In this document: positions 1 to 8,852 of the stretch, piece after piece | How the letters are laid out: each line of letters opens with the position of its first letter | Numbering within the stretch: the first letter of the stretch is position 1 | Made by a program: the position numbers and the translations under genes | The notes under the pieces: model-generated | The model's database searches: none | What the model saw: only the letters and a program-made list of their open reading frames with translations | What the model was told of the DNA's origin: nothing | Assembly (NCBI GenBank): GCA_963701995.1 | Contig: OY969693.1 | Coordinates: 930,001-994,000, forward strand | Source of the DNA: Methanoflorens sp963701995 | Lineage (GTDB): Archaea > Halobacteriota > Bog-38 > Methanoflorentales > Methanoflorentaceae | Direction: 5' to 3' | DNA length: 64,000 bases

Positions 1-1
1 A

Positions 2-463
2 GTCACCGGTACCCCGCTGTGGGACCCTGAAATCGGATCGCCCTTCTACGTGGCAAGCAATCCCGAAGCGCACCTTCCCAGAACTGAGAAGCGCGCGACA
101 GTGATCACGGGAGCCGTAGCGGGGCCGTATCTTCGTTCCATATTTCAGCGGATAGCGCCAAACGTCAACGTTGTGAGCACCGAAAAAGAGATCGCGTGTC
201 TCATCACGCTCGACGACATTCAGAAGCTGAATTTGGGAGATATGAATGAGACGGTCATCATCCCTGGTCGGGCAATGGTGCACGACAAGGCCGCCACAGC
301 AGCACTGCGCGCCGATGGAGTGTACCGAATTGTGCGGCGAGGGCCCGAACAACTCACAGTCGATGGCGAGATGAGCATCGGCCTGAGGCGCGAAGAAGTC
401 TTGGGACGTGAGGTAGCAAGCTTCAAGGAACTAATTCGGACGATCAATGCGATAGGGACGTGA
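2..463 (+). CDS. mmp10: Probable Mmp10 (McrA arginine methyltransferase), C-terminal part only
   Basis: The reading frame is open from the window edge to the stop at 463, so this is the 3' end of a longer gene; a GTG at 50 is internal. The visible 153 residues resemble, from memory of the family, the C-terminal domain of methanogenesis marker 10, with segments such as ATVITGAVAGPYL, VVSTEKEIACLIT, VIIPGRAMVHD and VRRGPEQLTVDGEMSI. Mmp10 is a radical SAM/cobalamin enzyme that methylates an arginine near the McrA active site. The radical SAM part would lie outside the window. The gene is convergent with the Mcr-activation cluster, which fits. Identity rests on the C-terminus alone. Confidence 0.6.
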   Translation, partial: VTGTPLWDPEIGSPFYVASNPEAHLPRTEKRATVITGAVAGPYLRSIFQRIAPNVNVVSTEKEIACLITLDDIQKLNLGDMNETVIIPGRAMVHDKAATAALRADGVYRIVRRGPEQLTVDGEMSIGLRREEVLGREVASFKELIRTINAIGT

Positions 464-531
464 CAGCCTAAGAAATCGGCCGAGTAACAGTCAATTTGTT
501 GGCGCCGGGTGGGTGTCCCGAGGGGGGGCTA

Positions 532-1452
532 CTACAGAGCAAATCCCGCGACCGATTTCGTTTTGATCTTTAAGATAAGATATTCACGCATAAACGAAGG
601 TATAACTTCCGCTACGTCTGAGAGGGTCGGACCTTCAATGAATTTCACATTCCGTATTTTTTCGTAGTACTCGTCGTAAGGAAGCTTGATCCGCATACCG
701 TCTAAATGCATCGTAATCGGCGTGGGAGATAGGCTTTCGCCAACTTCTGGAATTTGTTGTGTGATCTCGTCCATGAGGCGGAATGGGCTCACCGATAGAG
801 GGTCCTTCTCAAGCTCTTCACGTCTCTCATCCAGAGCCTTGCTGATCATTCCGACGATGCTATCCAGGATTGCGAACTCAGATTCTCGGTGAAACCCTTT
901 AGCGCGTCGTCCTATTCCCCCAATGTACGCATACGCGTAGGGAACTGCCTCGCATTCCGGGCCCCCTGTTACTATTATCGGGAGGTCCAGATCCTCATAG
1001 AGCTGATATTTGACGTCTGTTATGCAACTTAGGAAATCCCCAAGAATAAACAACGCCAAATCGTGCTCATTTATCAGCCCGCGCTCGCTCTTTGTCAGCT
1101 GTGCCGCGCGCCGTCCTACACCTCGAGCCAGGCCAATGATATTCGTCTTTGCGCCGTTCCTTCGAAGATACTCGGCGATATCGCACGTCGGGTGGGGCAT
1201 GTGGTGATAGGCGAGACTCGGTGCGACAACGGCGATTTCAGTGCCGATGAGGGGTGCTCTAGTGATCGTTCCTAAGAGCTCTGCCGCTTTTTTCTCTACC
1301 GCGCTTATATCGTCACCTGGAACGAGTATCAAGAGCACGACTTCGAGCTGCATGACGTTCTTTTGCAGAAGGTGGCCGCCGAGATCCTCAACAAGCTCCA
1401 TCAACTCGTCGTGTCGGTACACGCCACCAGTGTACATGAGAGGCTCTAACAT
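532..1452 (-). CDS. mmp7: Methanogenesis marker protein 7
   Basis: 306 residues, full length for the family. Recognisable segments include MYTGGVYRHDELMELVEDLGG at the start, LIGTEIAVVAPSLAYHHMPHP, CDIAEYLRRNGA, GLARGVGRRAAQ and VTGGPE. Mmp7 is restricted to organisms with Mcr and is part of the protein assembly around McrC and AtwA that activates Mcr by reducing nickel in coenzyme F430. It is the last gene of the minus-strand cluster and starts one base after the mmp17 stop, so the two are almost certainly co-translated. The 68-base gap to the convergent gene ending at 463 must hold both transcript ends. Confidence 0.93.
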   Translation of the reverse strand: MLEPLMYTGGVYRHDELMELVEDLGGHLLQKNVMQLEVVLLILVPGDDISAVEKKAAELLGTITRAPLIGTEIAVVAPSLAYHHMPHPTCDIAEYLRRNGAKTNIIGLARGVGRRAAQLTKSERGLINEHDLALFILGDFLSCITDVKYQLYEDLDLPIIVTGGPECEAVPYAYAYIGGIGRRAKGFHRESEFAILDSIVGMISKALDERREELEKDPLSVSPFRLMDEITQQIPEVGESLSPTPITMHLDGMRIKLPYDEYYEKIRNVKFIEGPTLSDVAEVIPSFMREYLILKIKTKSVAGFAL

Positions 1453-1453
1453 C

Positions 1454-2017
1454 CTACAATCCCGCCTCTTTGAGCAACCTGCGCCCCCGGTCTAGCCATT
1501 CCTGTTTGATCGGCTCCTCTGACGCCATGAACAGGATGTAGTCATCTGTAATGTCGTGCTTTATGATTCTGTAGCCTTCGGGCGCGACGCGCCGTATTGA
1601 ATCGATGACTTTGCGCTTCAGCTCCGTCGTGGGTTCATAGATGGTTTCGTCAGGAATATCGTCGTCGGTCGCGACAAGGATGGTGTTCCGATCGAGCTGC
1701 AAGATGTTGGCCTTGCCGTATCGCGCAACGAGCTTATCGAGCAGATCGTTGACGTACCGTTCGTTCTTGATATCCAGCTTCAATCCGTCGTCGGTATGCG
1801 TCATCGTAGCGACGTCGGAGATCTTAATATCGGGAAGTGAGATCGCAAGCTTACCATATAAGATGAACACAGGTTCGTCGGGATCGATGAAGATTCTGAT
1901 GTTGTACAGCGAGTGGGCGACGTCCAGGTCAGACAAGATGTCAGACGTTAATTCTTCAATCAAGCGCGCCCCCTGCTTATCAGGAGACTCTACTGCCACT
2001 TTTTCAGAATCGATCAT
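1454..2017 (-). CDS. mmp17: Methanogenesis marker protein 17
   Basis: 187 residues, the usual length. The protein is acidic and alpha/beta with no cofactor motif that I can point to; segments like DEPVFILYGKLAISLPDIKISD, DLLDKLVARYGKANILQLDR and PEGYRIIKHDITDDYI match what I know of the family. Mmp17 is a component of the Mcr activation complex with McrC, Mmp3, Mmp7 and AtwA. It sits between mmp15 (66-base gap upstream) and mmp7 (one-base gap downstream), the order found in many methanogens. The start is the first in-frame methionine (MIDSEK). Confidence 0.88.
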   Translation of the reverse strand: MIDSEKVAVESPDKQGARLIEELTSDILSDLDVAHSLYNIRIFIDPDEPVFILYGKLAISLPDIKISDVATMTHTDDGLKLDIKNERYVNDLLDKLVARYGKANILQLDRNTILVATDDDIPDETIYEPTTELKRKVIDSIRRVAPEGYRIIKHDITDDYILFMASEEPIKQEWLDRGRRLLKEAGL

Positions 2018-2082
2018 GTCGTATGCAATCTCTTTGTAGGTGGCTCGCGCGACGCCCCGCTGGGTTTTGCTTCATCAGGGCC

Positions 2083-3315
2083 TCATTCTACAAACCCGCT
2101 GGCGAGTAGCGCAGATCCGACTGCGCCTATGTATTGTGAGTATTTAGGTACCACAACTTTCGTTCTGAGCAAGTCTTGCATCGCTTCTACGAGACCGCTG
2201 ATGAGCGAGGTTCCACCGACCATGATGACGGGTTCCACAATTTCTAGCTCTTGAAGCTGCTGGTCGAAGACCTGTTCTGCGACGCTGTAGCAGGCCGCAC
2301 TTGCGACGTCTTCTTTGCTGGCTCCGAGCGAGAGTGCGTTGACAAGGCTTTGCGTTCCGAAAACGATGCAGTAGCTGTTCATAGTCAAGTGGTTATGGTC
2401 TCCTTTGGACGCCAAGGGGCCTAATTCACTGATGTCCACCCCTAACCGACGTGCGGTCATATCGAGAAAACGACCTGAAGCTCCGGCGCAAATTCCGCCC
2501 ATGGTGAAGCTGCCGGGAATGCCATCTATGACCGAAATAGCCTTGTTATCCATGCCGCCAATGTCGATGACCGTCGCGGGTCCTTTCTGTTTCTCTGCGA
2601 GATAAACCGCACCCTTCGAGTTTACGGTGAGCTCTTCTTGAACGAGCGCAGCTTTCATCGCCTCTCCGACGAGCAAGCGACCGTAACCCGTGGTCCCAAG
2701 CGCTTGAATTTCAGATTTGTTCACTCCTGCTATCTTCAGCGCTGTCGTATACGCAAGTTCGGCACTCTTCAATACTTCGATAGTGTCGACCCAGCCAACT
2801 CCAATTATCTCGTTATCTCGCATTACCACGGCTTTTGTGGTGGTCGATCCTGAGTCGATGCCGGCAGTTAATCCTGTCTGTTTTTCACGCGCGAGCAAGG
2901 TTCGTCTCAGCGCGGTGGTTACGAGAGCTTCCATCCGAGTAAGGAGCGTTTCTGCAGTACTCCGTTCCGTAAATGAGTAGCTAATAACTGGCAGATTAGC
3001 ACGCTCATGGATATAATGCCGCAATTCGCTTCGTGTTATGGCACCTTCAGCGCATCGAAAGCACGTAGTTATAAATACCGCGTCGACCGGGAAGCCACCT
3101 TCGACTATAGATTTGGCCCGCGCTATCATAAGCTGCAAATCAGGGCTGGCGACTTCTAGTCCCCACTCGCGTACAGCGTCTTTGATCGTGTCAGTATCTA
3201 CTTCGGGATAGACTATCTCAGCATTCACGGATTCGACAGCATGTGCAATTTCTTTTTGGATCCCACTGTATTCGGAGCCACAGGAGAGGTGCGCTATCCT
3301 AATTTTTCGCGTCAC
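2083..3315 (-). CDS. mmp15: Methanogenesis marker protein 15 (BcrAD/BadF-type ATPase)
   Basis: 410 residues. Residues 1-145 form an N-terminal domain with a cysteine pair (CFRC, about 85-88). Residues 150-410 are an ASKHA/BcrAD/BadFG ATPase fold: phosphate-1 loop GIDSGSTTTKAV (about 152-163), GTTGYGRLLV (207-216), DIGGMDNKA (251-259) and GGICAGASGRF (273-283), whose cysteine in homologues binds a [4Fe-4S] cluster between two subunits. Such ATPases drive low-potential electron transfer, which fits a role in reductive Mcr activation (inference). The start is GTG with GGAGGT six bases upstream; this GTG overlaps the mmp5 stop by four bases. Confidence 0.92.
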   Translation of the reverse strand: MTRKIRIAHLSCGSEYSGIQKEIAHAVESVNAEIVYPEVDTDTIKDAVREWGLEVASPDLQLMIARAKSIVEGGFPVDAVFITTCFRCAEGAITRSELRHYIHERANLPVISYSFTERSTAETLLTRMEALVTTALRRTLLAREKQTGLTAGIDSGSTTTKAVVMRDNEIIGVGWVDTIEVLKSAELAYTTALKIAGVNKSEIQALGTTGYGRLLVGEAMKAALVQEELTVNSKGAVYLAEKQKGPATVIDIGGMDNKAISVIDGIPGSFTMGGICAGASGRFLDMTARRLGVDISELGPLASKGDHNHLTMNSYCIVFGTQSLVNALSLGASKEDVASAACYSVAEQVFDQQLQELEIVEPVIMVGGTSLISGLVEAMQDLLRTKVVVPKYSQYIGAVGSALLASGFVE

Positions 3316-3770
3316 GCGGGTACCTCCGCTTTGTGGGTCAAGGACTCGCAGAAGTCGCGTATCTTTTGCACGAATTCGCGCGCCTCATCATCATTCGTCG
3401 GATAAGCGAGCTCTAAGCGCGGAATATCCTTGTTACGAACGATGTACTTGACTAGTTCATTCGTTCGGGCGCACCCCATACATCCAAATGAGTAATCGGC
3501 CTCGTGAACGATGATAGCGGCTTCAGCCTCTTCTATCAGGGGGTCAAGAAGTGCCATCCGCCCGCGCACACCAGAAGGGACGTCGACCGCCGCATATTTG
3601 AGGCCTCTCTTCGGGTCTTCTGGTGTGACGTTAATCGGTGGGCTATCTATTCCGACTTCGCTTATTTTCCGTCGTATGACGCGCATCAGCGTAAGCGGCT
3701 CGTGACCGAATCGCGCGACCAAATCAGATAGAATCAAACTGTTTGACGGAAATATGAGTATTTTAGCCAT
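3312..3770 (-). CDS. mmp5: Methanogenesis marker protein 5
   Basis: 152 residues from the methionine of MAKILIFPSNSLIL. A longer open frame runs to 3884, but it overlaps mmp6 by more than 100 bases and its extra residues look like out-of-frame sequence. The chosen start overlaps the mmp6 stop by eight bases, typical of this operon. Family features: LSDLVARFGHEPL, a conserved FGCMGCARTNELVKY segment with two cysteines (CMGC), and LELAYPTNDDEAREFV. The biochemical role is not established beyond its strict association with Mcr-containing archaea. Confidence 0.9.
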   Translation of the reverse strand: MAKILIFPSNSLILSDLVARFGHEPLTLMRVIRRKISEVGIDSPPINVTPEDPKRGLKYAAVDVPSGVRGRMALLDPLIEEAEAAIIVHEADYSFGCMGCARTNELVKYIVRNKDIPRLELAYPTNDDEAREFVQKIRDFCESLTHKAEVPA

Positions 3771-4209
3771 TGACATCCTCTTTTGACTGCTCTTCAATGA
3801 TCTCGATGAAGCGGTCGATCTTGAGCTTTTCGGGCTTTTTTTCGTTCTTAGCGTCCAATGGGTCGTTGATGGTCTCCAAACCATACGATATGCTCGGAAG
3901 AATGGCGGATTCCTTCTCGAGCTGGTGGAAGCCCGGTCGGGCGCCGCCCCCCCTAACGGCGCGACATCTTCTTGAGTCGCCTGGGGGGAACCCGCGGTCC
4001 TTGACGAAAATCCCGGATGGATCCAGTTTCCTCAGCTCTTCTATGGTTTCATTGACCGCTTCCTCTGAGCCCGTAACAATGAGCCCGAAACACGTCTCTT
4101 TCACCACGGCGTCAGTCGATAATTCATAGGCCCGTAGTGCCAGCTCGCTGGGCAAAACGGGGCTTGAGTCTGCAAGAACGACCATTTTTGTAATCTCATC
4201 TGATACCAT
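3763..4209 (-). CDS. mmp6: Methanogenesis marker protein 6
   Basis: 148 residues. Diagnostic segment: DRGFPPGDSRRCRAVRGGGARPG (read as two overlapping blocks), a Gly/Arg-rich motif with one cysteine, followed by LPSISYGLE. The N-terminal 80 residues form a small alpha/beta domain with CFGLIVTGSEEAVNE. It belongs to the conserved Mcr-associated set. It overlaps mmp5 by eight bases downstream and is separated from mmp3 by a 65-base AT-rich gap with a promoter-like element, so this part of the cluster may be transcribed on its own as well as by read-through. Confidence 0.9.
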   Translation of the reverse strand: MVSDEITKMVVLADSSPVLPSELALRAYELSTDAVVKETCFGLIVTGSEEAVNETIEELRKLDPSGIFVKDRGFPPGDSRRCRAVRGGGARPGFHQLEKESAILPSISYGLETINDPLDAKNEKKPEKLKIDRFIEIIEEQSKEDVNG

Positions 4210-4245
4210 TGCACCACTCGTTTCATAACGTAAGTATGTCAGCGG

Positions 4246-4275
4246 TTAATATTATAATTATCTAGCAATATAAAT
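4246..4275 (-). promoter_or_regulatory. Possible internal promoter ahead of mmp6
   Basis: On the minus strand the sequence TTTATATTG at 4267-4275 overlaps the mmp3 stop and is followed by an AT-rich stretch (4246-4260). A TATA box there would place transcription initiation near 4240, about 30 bases before the mmp6 ATG. This is by inspection only. Confidence 0.4.
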
Positions 4276-5795
4276 CACAGAGCTTCGTGAACGTATATTG
4301 TCTCATTTTCGCGCACGTTTTGAAGCGGGCTTGTGTGTAGTATCCTCCCAACGATGTTGGTGCTGTTGAACCGCTCACCGGTTGGTCCGTACTTTTCGTT
4401 ATCTTCAAGCCGTACTCCGATTAGTCCCGCGTACTTGGAGGAGCGATTTGAAACACCGATTTCGCCGGCGCTCACTCTTGTCGTGGGCGTATTTTCCGGC
4501 ACAATGTCAAACTTCTCTGCCGTCTGCGCGCGGAACATGATCGTCTTACCGTATTTCACGTAAGCTTGCAATGAGCCTACGGGATTATCTCTCAAACCCG
4601 TGACCGTCCTCACGAACGCTACCGTTTTAGGAGCACGATCGTCATAGAGCTCAATTTTAACAAGCTTATCGTGCGGGACTGCAAAGGTTTTCACACTTTT
4701 AGCTTTGAGAATGTCGACTGTGTTGAGCGGCGACTGATGAACAACGACGGCGTCTTCGCCATCATACCCCTCGCGCTCAAGAGAAATACCTAATCGATTG
4801 ACCTCCTCCTCTATCGCCGCGACGCGCAAGCCCAACAACATGATGCGGGTAGGATCGGTATACACGCGCAATCTCTGCCCCGGCGTCGCGATTTTGACGA
4901 GCTCCAGCCCCTCGCTGACATAGCCGATGACCGAATGGCTAGAATTTGAGGGCGTATCTCTCTTGTAAATGTATACGTTGCCACCGTCGTTTCCAGACGT
5001 ACGGACGGTGATTGCTCCCTCGCTCCTCGCGTCGAGCATCTCAAAGGGGGACGAGCGACCGCGTAAGCGCGTGGAAACGACGTAGGTGTTGGTTACTGCA
5101 TCCACTTGATAGCAGCCATCCTTAGCAAGGGCCAAGAAGTGTTCTACGCCCTCAGACGCATCTCTCGAGAGCGTTGCCTTGAAGTAGGTGTAGACTTCCA
5201 TTCCATCTTCAAGTTCGATGTCAAAGTCAGACGTCGTGAACTTGTCGGTGATATATTCGAGTCGTTCAATCGGCTCGATTCTTTGAATTTCGTCTCCGTT
5301 CTCGAGCTTTTCGAGGACATTTCTGCCTGCGACTGCTTTTCCAACTATGGCGTTTGTTCCGTACGAGGCGGTATGCCGCTTTTTTATAAATGAAAGGTAC
5401 GTATTTGTCTGATCAAACCCGCCAAGGCTGTATGTAATATCCCAGCGCTCGTATTCTCGTTCACCGCGATCGATCTCAAGGTCGCTCGGAACGGGGCCGG
5501 CTGATACTATCTGGGGCTGAGACCAGTGGACCTTGGTCCCAACAAATATTTTATAAGTGCGCAGCCAAAGGCGCCGGCTCGGTTCATCGACCTCAATTCT
5601 GATCTCGCCCTTGTTTGTGTAAACCGCATATTCCTTGATGACGTCCAGTTTTTGCGTTTTTCTCCCCTTTATGATGCCCACAAGCAGGCCGTCGCGGTAG
5701 GGGGTATTCGTGAGCTCAAACGCATCGCGGAGCGTGCGGGTTGCGCGATCGAGCACAACCTGTTTCCCATCAAGAACGATGAACTTGGCGCACAT
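4275..5795 (-). CDS. mmp3: Methanogenesis marker protein 3 (UPF0288)
   Basis: 506 residues, the usual size. The C-terminal part contains a cyclophilin-like fold (VKIELYDDRAPKTVAFVRTVTG, about 380-400), which is why the family is sometimes annotated as a peptidyl-prolyl isomerase; residues of a true isomerase site are not evident. Mmp3 is a structural member of the Mcr activation complex. It is transcribed from the AtwA side: the gap to atwA is 16 bases. The start MCAKFIVLDG is the first methionine after the atwA stop. Confidence 0.9.
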   Translation of the reverse strand: MCAKFIVLDGKQVVLDRATRTLRDAFELTNTPYRDGLLVGIIKGRKTQKLDVIKEYAVYTNKGEIRIEVDEPSRRLWLRTYKIFVGTKVHWSQPQIVSAGPVPSDLEIDRGEREYERWDITYSLGGFDQTNTYLSFIKKRHTASYGTNAIVGKAVAGRNVLEKLENGDEIQRIEPIERLEYITDKFTTSDFDIELEDGMEVYTYFKATLSRDASEGVEHFLALAKDGCYQVDAVTNTYVVSTRLRGRSSPFEMLDARSEGAITVRTSGNDGGNVYIYKRDTPSNSSHSVIGYVSEGLELVKIATPGQRLRVYTDPTRIMLLGLRVAAIEEEVNRLGISLEREGYDGEDAVVVHQSPLNTVDILKAKSVKTFAVPHDKLVKIELYDDRAPKTVAFVRTVTGLRDNPVGSLQAYVKYGKTIMFRAQTAEKFDIVPENTPTTRVSAGEIGVSNRSSKYAGLIGVRLEDNEKYGPTGERFNSTNIVGRILHTSPLQNVRENETIYVHEAL

Positions 5796-5811
5796 GCCTA
5801 TTATGCGTCCG

Positions 5812-7407
5812 TCAGCTGGCCGCTTTCTCGTGTTCCGTCAGAACGTCAAGCACCTGCGCGGTCGATCCGATGGAGATGATCTTGCCCCCGCGCATGAGAG
5901 CAGCCCGGTCGCAGACCTCCCGAACGAAATCGAGATCGTGCGATACGATCATAAACGTCTCGCCGATTTCCGCGCGCGCAGTCAGAATTGAGTTTGACAC
6001 GTCTTTCTTGGTGATTGGATCCATCGTTCCCGTGGGTTCGTCCAGTATAACGAGGTTGGGCTCTCGAATCAAAACCTGTGCGAGTGCCACACGATGCCGC
6101 TCTCCTTGACTCAGCTCATCCGGCACCTTAGCAAGGATACTCTCGCTCGTCGACTCGCTAAAGCCGGCCGCCATCAGAGTCTGTACGGCTTTGTGTTCTG
6201 AGAGTTCAGCGGGAAGTTCCAAGCCTATGCTACTCGTGAGGTTATCCAAAACGTCGCGGAATGGGTAAAGGTCATATTCCTGGTAAAGTACGCCAATGTA
6301 CGGCTTCGCTCTTCCTCTGTTATCGGGTCCGGGCATAGTCATGTCCACCCAATCATCCCCAATGCGCACCTGCACCTCGCCATTCGTCGGCTCGAGCACA
6401 CCTGCGATGATCTTGGAAACGCTTGTTTTTCCCGCCCCGCTTAATCCGATGAGGCCAAAGACCTCCCCCTCTTGGATATCAAACGAAACGTTGCTGACGG
6501 CTCTGATCACTCCTCGGTCGAGTGTCACGTATTTCTTTTCAAGCTCCGCCACTTTCACTATCGTGTCGCCAGAAGCGACCTCGTGTTTCTTTATCTCCCC
6601 AACAGTGCTCAAAAACTCATCGACGACTTCTTTCGGGGCGCCTTCCTTGGCGATCCTGCCGTCGTCGAGCAGTATTGCTCTGTCAGCCATCGATTCAATG
6701 TCTTCGGGAAGGTGCGAGGTAACGAGCACAGCCATGTCGTTCGTTTTGGCCTCGTGTTGGATTATTTTGTGGATGATCTCCGCTGTCTTGCGGTCCAGGG
6801 TGCCGGTGGGTTCATCAGCGAGCAAGATGATCGGCGATCTTGCCAGTTGGCGTGCTAAAACAACCCGCTGTTTCTCTCCGCCGCTGAGATCACGCGCCAT
6901 GTGCATCATTCGATGTGATAACTTCACCTGATCAATAAGTTCAGACGCTTTGTAAATTGCCTCAGAATCGCCGTACCCGCGCTCTGTGAAGCTCCTCATA
7001 ACGTTTTCTATGGCGCGCTCGTCTCCGTAAAGAGCGAAAGTGCGCTGTAGCATTATCGCAACGCGGCTCCTGACGTCCCTTAGCAAATCGCTCTCTTCAT
7101 CTGCCCACGCGTCGACTCGGAAGAATTGCATCTTTCCGGAACACACGGCACAGGGTTGTCCAACGCGACTGGGCACGTCGACGTGGCGACACTTTCGACA
7201 ATACGCTACGTTGTAATAGATTTTACCGCTGGTAGGTTTGTATTCTTTCAATCCTCGTATGGCGTGCAGTAAGACGGTTTTTCCGACCCCGCTCTTGCCT
7301 ATAATTCCGAGTACCTCGCCCTCGTCAAGGGTGAAATTGATGCCTTTTAATATCTCAAATTCGCCGAATGTTTTGACCAAGTTTTCGACTTCTATCAAGA
7401 TGGTCAT
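5812..7407 (-). CDS. atwA: Methyl-coenzyme M reductase activating protein, component A2
   Basis: 531 residues with two ABC-ATPase domains in one chain. Domain 1: Walker A GKSGVGKT (37-44), signature LSGGE (174-178), Walker B LLADEPTG (195-202). Domain 2: Walker A GLSGAGKT (321-328), signature LSQGE, Walker B LDEPTG. A zinc-ribbon-like insertion in domain 1 carries CRKC (70-73) and CAVC (86-89), a mark of AtwA against ordinary ABC proteins. There are no membrane segments. AtwA supplies ATP-driven work for reducing F430 nickel in Mcr. Its start overlaps the stop of the preceding HAD gene (ATGA). Confidence 0.95.
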   Translation of the reverse strand: MTILIEVENLVKTFGEFEILKGINFTLDEGEVLGIIGKSGVGKTVLLHAIRGLKEYKPTSGKIYYNVAYCRKCRHVDVPSRVGQPCAVCSGKMQFFRVDAWADEESDLLRDVRSRVAIMLQRTFALYGDERAIENVMRSFTERGYGDSEAIYKASELIDQVKLSHRMMHMARDLSGGEKQRVVLARQLARSPIILLADEPTGTLDRKTAEIIHKIIQHEAKTNDMAVLVTSHLPEDIESMADRAILLDDGRIAKEGAPKEVVDEFLSTVGEIKKHEVASGDTIVKVAELEKKYVTLDRGVIRAVSNVSFDIQEGEVFGLIGLSGAGKTSVSKIIAGVLEPTNGEVQVRIGDDWVDMTMPGPDNRGRAKPYIGVLYQEYDLYPFRDVLDNLTSSIGLELPAELSEHKAVQTLMAAGFSESTSESILAKVPDELSQGERHRVALAQVLIREPNLVILDEPTGTMDPITKKDVSNSILTARAEIGETFMIVSHDLDFVREVCDRAALMRGGKIISIGSTAQVLDVLTEHEKAAS

Positions 7408-8258
7408 TCAAGTGTTGCCTCCTTCGACCCCGTACGGTTATAACCGTTATTCGTAATAATGTTTTTTAATATGCCAGGCAAGAGCGTTAAGTCTTTTATT
7501 ACGAGATCGGCTGCTTCGTAGAGCGTTGCGGGACGTTCCTCCTTCTGTTGTATCGTTAGAACTCCAAGGTCCGCGGCTCTCAGTGCGGGGATGTCGTTTA
7601 TCCCATCGCCCACCATCACGACGTCACAGTATTCTTCCTTAAGTTCGTAGACCAGTTGCTCCTTTGCGCTCGGAGTTGCGATGTCCCTGACGTTCTCGTA
7701 CGGAATATCAATGCGGTCAGCGAGGGCATAGAGGGTGTTTTTCGCATCACCCGAGGCTACGTAGATGTCGCCTCCAATACGTTTGAGTTCATCAATCACA
7801 GGACGCGCCGACTCGAAGAGTTCTCCGCATGTGGCCAGAACGTACGGAATATGGCCTTGTTCAATATCAACGATTGCCGCAGCGCCGGTGAAGTACGACG
7901 CGCTGCAACTTTTGCTGACTTCGTGGACTACGTCGACTAGATCCTTTACTCGACTCTTTGTATCCCGCGCAACAGCGTGTAACACCGTCGTTTCAGCAAC
8001 CGGGACGTTGGAGCAAACAACTACAAGGTCTACGTGGTAGATGTCCAAGAAATCAGCGATGGACAAGTCAGTGGGCACGCCGTCTAGGTCCTTGGGAACA
8101 TCCAGCTGAAACACAGCAAGCACGTAGTCCAGCCGCGTCCCAATGAAACTGAGGGATACTATCTGATGCAAAAGCGTGCCTTGGTCAATATCCTTTGCTA
8201 CGCGATGTTTCTCGAGAAGTGTACCCGCGCAGTCGAACACAACGGCAAAACCTTTCAT
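7404..8258 (-). CDS. HAD-superfamily hydrolase at the head of the Mcr-activation cluster
   Basis: 284 residues. HAD motifs: FDCAGTLLE with nucleophile Asp9, SGDAKNT (motif II), a lysine in PSAKEQLV (motif III) and MVGDGINDIPAL (motif IV). The GDGIND form and the DxxGT nucleophile loop are nearest to soluble P-type-ATPase-like HAD proteins. There are no membrane spans. About 100 residues between motifs I and II form a cap or insert. The gene overlaps atwA by four bases, which points to translational coupling, so a role in cofactor or Mcr activation is plausible but unproven. Confidence 0.75.
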   Translation of the reverse strand: MKGFAVVFDCAGTLLEKHRVAKDIDQGTLLHQIVSLSFIGTRLDYVLAVFQLDVPKDLDGVPTDLSIADFLDIYHVDLVVVCSNVPVAETTVLHAVARDTKSRVKDLVDVVHEVSKSCSASYFTGAAAIVDIEQGHIPYVLATCGELFESARPVIDELKRIGGDIYVASGDAKNTLYALADRIDIPYENVRDIATPSAKEQLVYELKEEYCDVVMVGDGINDIPALRAADLGVLTIQQKEERPATLYEAADLVIKDLTLLPGILKNIITNNGYNRTGSKEATLE

Positions 8259-8381
8259 TGGCTACCAGCGAGCGTGTGATACGAGTCGGTCATAAGAGAG
8301 TGGTCAAATCGAGAGAAATACGTGAAATGATAATTAAATCGCAGGAGGAACCCTGCAACGGGCGCAACTCATTAAGAGCGC

Positions 8382-8600
8382 TCACTTACTGCCTTCAGGG
8401 GCTAGATCATCAGAAACTATAATGATATCGCCAACGCTTATGATTTTCGACCAAGGAACAATTGTTTCCCCTTTGAGCAAGCCTTTTGAGACATCTAGTG
8501 AAATTTCCTTGTTATCCCAGTTAATTAGAACATCTCTTACCTTTCCTACGTTGACCCCGCTAAGCGTCGAAACGTCTTTATGCAATACTCCACGCGTCAT
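8382..8600 (-). CDS. PRC-barrel domain protein
   Basis: 72 residues from MTRGVLHKDVSTL, a single PRC barrel: GVNVGKVRDVLINWDNKEISLDV followed by GETIVPWSKIISVGDIIIV, read as the two halves of the beta barrel. I chose the ATG at 8600 over a GTG at 8624 because GAAGGGTG precedes it and a TATA-like TTTTTTATAC at about 8635-8644 predicts initiation between the two. PRC-barrel proteins in archaea bind RNA or protein partners; the target is unknown. Confidence 0.75.
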   Translation of the reverse strand: MTRGVLHKDVSTLSGVNVGKVRDVLINWDNKEISLDVSKGLLKGETIVPWSKIISVGDIIIVSDDLAPEGSK

Positions 8601-8852
8601 GATGACACCCTTCACATATTGCACGTCGTGTTATGTATAAAAAATGTTGCTTTGAGCATCTTTAAATCAGAATACGTGCTCAACAGGTAGACGTGCACAG
8701 AGCAGTTGAGCAGAACGGCGAGCCAAGTGTTCACAGTTTTTTCTAGCATTTTCAGAAAACCAAGGTACGCGATCGGCGCTAGTGCGTTGGGCAGCTACCT
8801 AATGTTAGTGAACTTTTCAGAAGCAGATACGTTGTACGGGCTGTCGTCAGAA

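Noticed and set aside
3771..3884. N-terminal extension of mmp5
   Set aside because: The extra residues overlap mmp6 by more than 100 bases and do not look like the family; MAKILIFPS is the usual start.
6296..6931. A 211-codon open frame antisense to atwA
   Set aside because: Same reason: it is read against a well-supported ABC protein and shows no recognisable protein sequence.
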